64,000 nucleotides of DNA from Chloroflexaceae bacterium. GTDB lineage: Bacteria > Chloroflexota > Chloroflexia > Chloroflexales > Chloroflexaceae. Location: the NCBI GenBank assembly GCA_025057155.1, contig JANWYD010000002.1, forward strand, positions 186,001 to 250,000, given 5' to 3'. The notes beneath the pieces were generated by a model. The model was not told the DNA's origin, made no database searches, and saw only the letters and a list, made by a program, of their open reading frames with translations. Both the position numbers and the translations under genes were made by a program. Below, one piece after another: positions 58,453 through 64,000 of this stretch (its first letter is position 1; each line of letters opens with the position of its first letter).

Positions 58453-60945
58453 ATGACCACCCGCTCTGCAACACGCCAGGCCATCTTCTGGCAGGACATC
58501 GTCTCCTGGCGGCGTCGGCTGGCCGCGCCTCTGGCGGTGCTGCTGGTAGTCGCGACGTGCTGCGGCTGGTACCTGAGCACGTCGCCACTGGCCAGCCGCG
58601 AAATCCTGCGACTGGGGGGCATATCATCACTGCGTCTGAGCGGCTTCTTTTCGGCAGAGACCAGCGCCGAGGGCCGCGGCTTTCGCTGGACCGACGGGCA
58701 GGGGACGATCACCCTCGATGCGCGGGGATCGGGGCCGCATCTGCTGGCGGTGACCCTGAGCGCACCGCGGCCCGAGGGGCCGCAAACGGTGCCGGTTACC
58801 ATCGCGATGAATGGGACGGCCCTGGTGCAGGTAACCCAGGACGGCGCTCCGCGCCGCCATCATCTGCTGGTCGCCGCCGATCAGGTGCGCTGGCGCGACA
58901 ACCGTCTGACCCTCGCCAGTCCCACCTTTGTCCCCGCGTCCGTCGCCGGACCAGCGGATCGCCGTAGCCGGCTGGGCCTGGCGGTCTTCGAGGTGCGCTG
59001 GGAAAGCATTGCGACGCCGCGCTGGCTGGCGCCCCTGCAGGCGCTGGCGATCGGTCTCGCGGCGATGCTGCTGACGCTGCTGCTCCGGCGGGCCGGAATA
59101 CCGCTTCTGGCCGGCCTGATCGCCGTCTTCCTGTTCGTAGCGATCCAGGTGGCGATGCGCCACAGTGATCCACGCTTCAGTTACCGTATCACTGCGTTGC
59201 TCCTCACGGGCGGCCTGGCGGCGCTGGCGGCCCTCGCGGCGGCGCTGGCGCGCCCGCAGCCCGCCGATGGGCCGCTTCCTTGGCGTGAGTGGTGGCGGGC
59301 GCACCGGGCGGCCCTTGCCAGCTTTGTGGCCCTGACCGCGCTGATGCACCTGCCGCTGCTGCTGCGGTTCTCGACCCATATTCCCGGCCATCCCGGCGAC
59401 GCATTTGAGTATCTTTGGAAGTTAGAGATCTTCAGCGACTACCTGGTTGATCGACGCCAATCACCAACGTTCCTTCCTGAATTGATGCACCCTGAGGGAT
59501 TCGAACTGGCCCTGAGCGAAATCACCCCGGCCAATACGCTGCTGGGCCTGCCGATCACGCGCGTGTTCGGGCCGATTGTGAGCTTCAACAGCCTGAACTT
59601 ACTCTCCTACGTCCTGTCAGGCTTCTTTACGTACCTGCTGGCCCGGCGCCTGGGCGCGCGGCCCCTGGCCGCCTGGGTGGCCGGCATCATCTTTGCCTTT
59701 GCCCTGCGCCGCTTCTTTCAGATGAGCGCGGGCCATCTGCCGCTCATGCCCACCCAGTACCTGCCCCTCGCGCTCTACGGCCTGCACGGGCTACTGACCC
59801 GCCAGCGCAACTGGGACGCCTTCGTGGCCGCCGCCGGTCTGGCTCTGGCGACGTGGGCCTCGCTCTACTACGGCACAACCTTCGCCCTGTTCATGGCCGG
59901 GTATGCCCTGCTCCTCATCGGCCCGCGCAGATTGCTCGGTTTCATACGAGCGACGTGGCGCCCGCTCACCACCGGCGCAGTGGTCCTGCTCGCCCTGGTT
60001 GTTCCCTTTGCTCAGCCATATCTGGAGGTGCGCGCCCAGGGAATGGAGATGACCCACAGTATCGTTCACCTGTACGTGCACGCGGCGCGCCCGGGCGATT
60101 TTCTGCTTCCCAATCCCTACCATCCTCTCTGGGGCGCCTGGGCGGGACCGTTCCAACGCCGCGATGGGGGAGAGCATATAGTTTTCCTCGGCTACACGGT
60201 CATCCTGCTGATGCTGATGAGCATCTGGGCGTTGCGTCGCCAGCGCCTGACACATACCCTGGTCGTGCTCAGCGCGATTGCCTTCGTGCTTGCCCTTGGT
60301 CCTGAGTTACGGCTGCCTGGAGGGGCCGCGCTGCCGCTGCCGACGCTGTTCATCTACGAGCACGTGCCGGTTCTGAACGGGATCAGGATCTGGAACCGCG
60401 TCATGCTCTACATCGTGCTCGCTGCAGCCCTGCTGACCGGCCTGGGACTGAGCACCCTGGCCCCCCGCCGCCGGTTCTACCGCGCGGCGACCCTCGGCGC
60501 CGCGTTACTGCTGATCGGCGAACTGGCCGCAGTGTCGCGCTTTACCACGGCTGAACCGCGAGCGGTCGATCTGTGGTTGGCCGCGCAGCCCGGACAGGGC
60601 GCGGTGATCGAACTGCCCATCGGCACGCCCGATTACCCGCTGCCAGGCGGCAGCAGCCTCTACTACTCGCTCTTTTATCGCAAGCCAAGCAACATGTGGT
60701 ACGGCACTTTCAACCCGCCCCTGTACGCCGAACACGTCCACGCCCTGCGCGAGTTTCCCGCGCCCGATGCCGTGCGGGCGCTGCAGCGCCTCGAAACCGA
60801 ATACCTGATCGTCCATGCGCCCGCCCTGACGGCGATCTGGTCCGATTGGAAGCAAGCAGTTGCTGCCACGCCCGAACTGGAGCAGGTGTATGACGATGGA
60901 TATTACACGGTTTTCCACTTGCGTCAGCGATTTCGTCCATGGTAA
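58453..60945 (+). CDS. Polytopic membrane protein, GT-C glycosyltransferase-like
   Basis: About 830 residues from ATG 58453 (MTTRSATRQAIFWQDIVSWR). One N-terminal helix, an extracytoplasmic beta-type domain (about 45-180), then about eleven membrane helices between 190 and 680. The loop HIPGHPGDAFEYLWKLEIFSD after an early helix carries the acidic residues expected of a GT-C catalytic loop. The last 140 residues are soluble (GAVIELPIGTPDYPLPGG). Such proteins use polyprenyl-phosphate sugars outside the membrane. Part of the polysaccharide cluster. Confidence 0.72.
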   Translation: MTTRSATRQAIFWQDIVSWRRRLAAPLAVLLVVATCCGWYLSTSPLASREILRLGGISSLRLSGFFSAETSAEGRGFRWTDGQGTITLDARGSGPHLLAVTLSAPRPEGPQTVPVTIAMNGTALVQVTQDGAPRRHHLLVAADQVRWRDNRLTLASPTFVPASVAGPADRRSRLGLAVFEVRWESIATPRWLAPLQALAIGLAAMLLTLLLRRAGIPLLAGLIAVFLFVAIQVAMRHSDPRFSYRITALLLTGGLAALAALAAALARPQPADGPLPWREWWRAHRAALASFVALTALMHLPLLLRFSTHIPGHPGDAFEYLWKLEIFSDYLVDRRQSPTFLPELMHPEGFELALSEITPANTLLGLPITRVFGPIVSFNSLNLLSYVLSGFFTYLLARRLGARPLAAWVAGIIFAFALRRFFQMSAGHLPLMPTQYLPLALYGLHGLLTRQRNWDAFVAAAGLALATWASLYYGTTFALFMAGYALLLIGPRRLLGFIRATWRPLTTGAVVLLALVVPFAQPYLEVRAQGMEMTHSIVHLYVHAARPGDFLLPNPYHPLWGAWAGPFQRRDGGEHIVFLGYTVILLMLMSIWALRRQRLTHTLVVLSAIAFVLALGPELRLPGGAALPLPTLFIYEHVPVLNGIRIWNRVMLYIVLAAALLTGLGLSTLAPRRRFYRAATLGAALLLIGELAAVSRFTTAEPRAVDLWLAAQPGQGAVIELPIGTPDYPLPGGSSLYYSLFYRKPSNMWYGTFNPPLYAEHVHALREFPAPDAVRALQRLETEYLIVHAPALTAIWSDWKQAVAATPELEQVYDDGYYTVFHLRQRFRPW

Positions 60946-61060
60946 TTCGCCCATGGTAAGATGTCAAAGCTTCTGATGCCATCCATTAAGGTGTTTCGTC
61001 ACAGTCTCGAAGGTCCTACATCTGAGCAACCATGCACCAGTACACCAACAGGGCAGCTTT

Positions 61061-63016
61061 ATGCGAACAATCAGCCTCCTGTTCCTTCTGCTCATCTGCT
61101 GCGTGCTGATCGCCCCACCTGTGAGCGCCACCATCCGCGACCCCTTCCCGGCTCTCCCGGGCTGGACGCGCGCGACCCCTTACCAGGACGACTCGCCGGA
61201 TCGCAATGGCATCTTGCTGTCGGGCCGGCCGATTGGTCGTGGCTCGCCGGTAATCGCCGATCTTGACGGCAACCCGGCCAATGGCAACGAAGTGGTCGTC
61301 GGCGGCGAGGATGGTCGGGTCTACGCCTACCGGGCCAATGGAACGCTGCTCTGGGAACGGGATGTGCCGGCCGCCGGCTGCCATCCCTCGGCCCTGATCA
61401 ACGGCAGGGCGTCCGTGGGCGATCTCTTCGGCAACGGCGTGCCCCATGTCGTGATCGGTTACGGCTCGATAGAGAATGTCGGGCGGGCCTGCGACGGCGG
61501 GGTCATCGTGTATCGCGGCCCCGACGGCCAGCCGGTCTGGAACTTTAGCCAGCGCGACTTCGATGCCAGGACCGTGGAAGGCCCCGAGAACATCTACGGC
61601 GTGATCACTGTTCCGGCCCTGGCCGACGCCGATGGCGACGGGCGCCTGGAGATCGCCTTCGGCGGTCTGGATCGCAATGTCTACCTGCTGAATGCCGACG
61701 GGTCGTTGCGCTGGTACTACCACGCCGCTGACACAGTCTGGTCCACCCCGTTATTTCTAAACATTGACGCCGATCCGGCGCTCGAACTGATCGTTCCCAC
61801 GGATGTCACCGCCAACCGTAACCTCGTGCCACCGACGCAGGATGGAGGATTCCTTCACGCCTTTAAGACAGCGCCGGTCCCCGGCGGGCGTATTCCGTTC
61901 CAGACCGGCTTCATCTGGCGCGTTTTCTTTGATCAGGTGCTGCACTCTTCGCCGCTGGCCGCCGATCTGCTGCCCGACAACCCCGGCCCGGAGATCGCTA
62001 TTGGCTCGGGCTGCTTCTTCCCCGTCGGCAGCGCCGACAAGCGCGGGCGCTGGATCAAAATCGTCCGCCCCAGCGATGGCGCGGTTCTCCAGACCCTCAA
62101 CGCGCCGGCCTGCGTCCAGTCATCGCCCGCGGTTGGCGATATAGACAACGACGGGCAACTCGAGATCGTCGCGACAGTGAACGGCGCGAGCGCGATCGGC
62201 GGTGACGGACAAAGCCGCATCGTCGCCTGGGATCCCGCCAACCCGCAGCCAAAGTGGTCCACGGTCCCCCGTGACCCGAACTCCGGCTCGAACGACCCCT
62301 ACGGCGGCGATGTGCAATCTGCGGTGATCGCCGACCTCGACGGCAACGGCTCGCTGGAGGTCATCGCGGCGAACTTCTGGTCGGTCCACGTGCTGGATGG
62401 TGCAACCGGCGCGCCGTTGACCTGCCAGAACCCGCAGTGCGGCCCGCTGCCGACTATGTTCGCCTGGTTTACCTTGAAATCAACCCCCGCCATTGGTGAT
62501 ATCAACGGCGACGGCCAGCTCGACCTGGTGATCGGCGGGAGCCATGTGTATAATCCCTCCCGCGGCCATCTCTACGCCTGGACGGGCTTTGCCGGGAGGT
62601 TGAACAGCCCCGCGGGCCCGCAGCCTCCCTTCAGGGCCCCCTGGCCGCAGTTCCGCCGTGATGCTCGCGGCAGCGGCGTTATCGTAGCGCCCGGCATCCT
62701 GACCTCCACGCGCGACCTTACGGCTATGATCAGTTGTCATCAGTCGCGCAGCGTCATGATCGGAATAAGATCTCAAGACGGCCAGCCGCTCGATTGGCGC
62801 GTGGCGTCAATAACCGGTGCGGCAAGCCAGCTCCTCTCGGTTCGAACCGAACGTGACACCCTGCTGGTCAGCTTCAACGGCTGCGGCGCTAATCCGGGAA
62901 GCTACACCGGCAGCCTCGAACTTCAGGCCCAGGGCGTGCCCCCGGTCACCATCCAGGTGACAGCCATTGTTGTGGACAGAGTGTTTGAGGTCGCGGCGCC
63001 GTTGATCAGGCGCTGA
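61061..63016 (+). CDS. Exported FG-GAP/VCBS repeat protein
   Basis: 651 residues. Signal peptide MRTISLLFLLLICCVLIAPPVSA. Several FG-GAP-type blades with Ca-binding-like acidic loops: VIADLDGNPANGNEVVVGGE, LADADGDGRLEIAFGGLD, VGDIDNDGQLEIVATV, VIADLDGNGSLEVIAAN, IGDINGDGQLDLVIGG, forming a beta-propeller (about 60-540). The C-terminal 110 residues (TSTRDLTAMISCHQSRSVMI.., PGSYTGSLELQAQGVPPVTI) look like a BACON module, similar to the end of the CAP protein at 31665-33434. Probably binds surface carbohydrate outside the cell. Confidence 0.85.
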   Translation: MRTISLLFLLLICCVLIAPPVSATIRDPFPALPGWTRATPYQDDSPDRNGILLSGRPIGRGSPVIADLDGNPANGNEVVVGGEDGRVYAYRANGTLLWERDVPAAGCHPSALINGRASVGDLFGNGVPHVVIGYGSIENVGRACDGGVIVYRGPDGQPVWNFSQRDFDARTVEGPENIYGVITVPALADADGDGRLEIAFGGLDRNVYLLNADGSLRWYYHAADTVWSTPLFLNIDADPALELIVPTDVTANRNLVPPTQDGGFLHAFKTAPVPGGRIPFQTGFIWRVFFDQVLHSSPLAADLLPDNPGPEIAIGSGCFFPVGSADKRGRWIKIVRPSDGAVLQTLNAPACVQSSPAVGDIDNDGQLEIVATVNGASAIGGDGQSRIVAWDPANPQPKWSTVPRDPNSGSNDPYGGDVQSAVIADLDGNGSLEVIAANFWSVHVLDGATGAPLTCQNPQCGPLPTMFAWFTLKSTPAIGDINGDGQLDLVIGGSHVYNPSRGHLYAWTGFAGRLNSPAGPQPPFRAPWPQFRRDARGSGVIVAPGILTSTRDLTAMISCHQSRSVMIGIRSQDGQPLDWRVASITGAASQLLSVRTERDTLLVSFNGCGANPGSYTGSLELQAQGVPPVTIQVTAIVVDRVFEVAAPLIRR

Positions 63017-63080
63017 GGCCGGGTTCGGACCTGGATGTCCCGCCCTGGCTATTCCCCCACGGGGTCTCACGTCACCAGTA

Positions 63081-63135
63081 TGTGGAGGTGTAGAGGTGTG
63101 GAGGTGTGGAGATGTGGAAAAACACCTCCACACCT
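63081..63135. terminator. Two-way hairpin made of GTGGAGGT repeats
   Basis: 8-bp units GTGGAGGT/GTAGAGGT from 63081; AGGTGTGGAGATGT (63102-63115) pairs with ACACCTCCACACCT (63122-63135), one mismatch, loop of 6 with four A. It lies between convergent genes ending at 63016 and 63149. No long T tract follows on the plus strand, while the A-rich loop side gives a weak one. Confidence 0.5.
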
Positions 63136-63148
63136 CCACGCGAGCCGG

Positions 63149-63994
63149 TCACCTATCGAGAAACTCCCGTAGCAGGCGATGGTACTCCTCGGGCTTCTCA
63201 ACCATGGGCAGGTGACCGCACTGTTCGATCCACACCAGCCGGCTGTTGGGCGCCAGACGGGCCACCTCCGGAGTGCCGGGAGGGGGCATTATTTTATCCT
63301 GGCGCGCGCCGATCACCAGCGTGGGGCAGCGCACGGCCTGGAGGGCCTGATTGATGTGCGGATCGCCCGCATTGGCCGCGGTCTCCAGGGCCGTGCGGCG
63401 ATCCATCTTCAGAAAATCCTCGAAACTCTCGCGCAGGATGGCGTCGTCGGCAGGGAGGCGATGAAAGAAACGCGAGGCAATCGCCCGATAGATGAAGCGC
63501 CGCCGGGCCATCCAGGGGCGCCGCAGGGCCATCCACAGGGCCAGCACGTTGTGGATCTGTTCGACCACCCGCCGCTCGAACTCGCTGCGAAAGGTGCTCA
63601 TGCAGGTCAGCACCAGCCGGCGCACCCGCTGCGGGTAGCGTTCGGTGACATAGACGGCCACGCTGGCGCAGAATGAATGGCCGTTGAGGTCGAACTGCTC
63701 CAGGCCCATGGCATCGGCAAAGGCGATGACCAGTTCGGCCAGGCGGTCGGCGCTGGCAGGGCCGCGCAGCGGCGGTGACGCGCCGAAACCGGGCAGATCA
63801 GGGGCCAGCACGCGGCGATCAGATCCCAGGGCCGCCAGGGTGGCCCGCCAGTAGCGTGATGAACCGCCCCAGCCGTGGAGCAGCAACAGGGGCGGGCGCG
63901 GCCCCGAATTCGCTTCCCGGTAGAAGACCGGCCCATCCCAGATGGTCACCGGCCCTTGCAGCGCGAAGTTCTCGAATGTGGTGGCTGTATTCAT
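63149..63994 (-). CDS. Alpha/beta-fold hydrolase
   Basis: 281 residues, complete within the window; AAGGCA precedes ATG 63994. LLLLHGWGGSSRYW (oxyanion His-Gly), APDLPGFGASP, nucleophile elbow LNGHSFCASVAVYV (Ser), a late Asp region VRCPTLVIGARQDKIMP and catalytic His in IEQCGHLPMVEKPEEY complete the triad. A typical small-molecule esterase or lipase-like enzyme; substrate unknown. Cytoplasmic, no signal peptide. Convergent with the FG-GAP gene. Confidence 0.9.
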   Translation of the reverse strand: MNTATTFENFALQGPVTIWDGPVFYREANSGPRPPLLLLHGWGGSSRYWRATLAALGSDRRVLAPDLPGFGASPPLRGPASADRLAELVIAFADAMGLEQFDLNGHSFCASVAVYVTERYPQRVRRLVLTCMSTFRSEFERRVVEQIHNVLALWMALRRPWMARRRFIYRAIASRFFHRLPADDAILRESFEDFLKMDRRTALETAANAGDPHINQALQAVRCPTLVIGARQDKIMPPPGTPEVARLAPNSRLVWIEQCGHLPMVEKPEEYHRLLREFLDR

Positions 63995-64000
63995 TGCCTT

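Overview
The window (GC-rich by eye, roughly two-thirds G+C over most of its length) comes from a filamentous anoxygenic phototroph of the phylum Chloroflexota, order Chloroflexales. The decisive genes are pufL and pufM (type-2 reaction centre L and M subunits). They are separate genes as in Chloroflexus, not fused as in Roseiflexus. PufM carries Leu where purple bacteria have the M-side accessory-bacteriochlorophyll His, a known Chloroflexus-type feature.

Layout. 1-2.7 kb: the 3' part of a clan-A glycoside hydrolase and a GT4 glycosyltransferase. 2.8-5 kb: pufLM with a consensus sigma70-type promoter and a strong terminator. 5.2-15 kb: a membrane protein, tRNA-Gly(GCC) with promoter and terminator, two UspA proteins, a MggA-like GT4, an SPFH/band-7 protein, an arsenosugar-type GT2, a secreted glycoside hydrolase and an HlyD-type lipoprotein adaptor. 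15.3-22.4 kb: GH1 beta-glucosidase, an alpha/beta hydrolase, a GT28/MGDG-synthase-like enzyme, ribokinase and an ADP-ribosylglycohydrolase-family protein, the last two probably one ribose-salvage unit.

22.4-29.6 kb is the surprise: an integron-like island. A decayed integron-type tyrosine recombinase on the minus strand (internal deletion, plus a 141-bp MITE) faces an attI-like repeat region. A plus-strand series of AT-richer cassettes separated by attC sites follows. The first cassette encodes a full-length prokaryotic Argonaute with its PIWI catalytic residues intact. Cassettes 2 and 3 encode a membrane protein and a TraB/GumN-like protein, each interrupted only by in-frame TGA codons. A dead IS5-family element and a further membrane-protein gene with half an attC follow. 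29.6-30.4 kb is a scar of an IS1595-like transposase fused to the 3' part of a YdeI-like gene.

30.6-45.8 kb returns to chromosomal content: a lipoprotein, a secreted CAP/SCP protein, acetate kinase and phosphate acyltransferase (operon), a PLP aminotransferase, a TPR membrane protein, a GH18 protein coupled to a zincin, a small Cys4 thioredoxin-like protein, an alpha/beta-hydrolase-App1 fusion and DAHP synthase. 46.3-63 kb is one colinear plus-strand cell-surface polysaccharide cluster: polysaccharide deacetylase, a chain-length-regulator-like/ABC-2 permease fusion, a Wzt-type ATPase, a methyltransferase, GT4, GT2 and double-GT4 glycosyltransferases, a GT-C-like membrane protein and an FG-GAP protein. 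An alpha/beta hydrolase closes the window.

Several families of short dispersed repeats recur between genes. One (GGATTTTGGATTTT followed about 35 nt later by a TGAGACCTGG-like box) sits repeatedly right behind stop codons. Functions are assigned from motifs read by eye; no database search was run.
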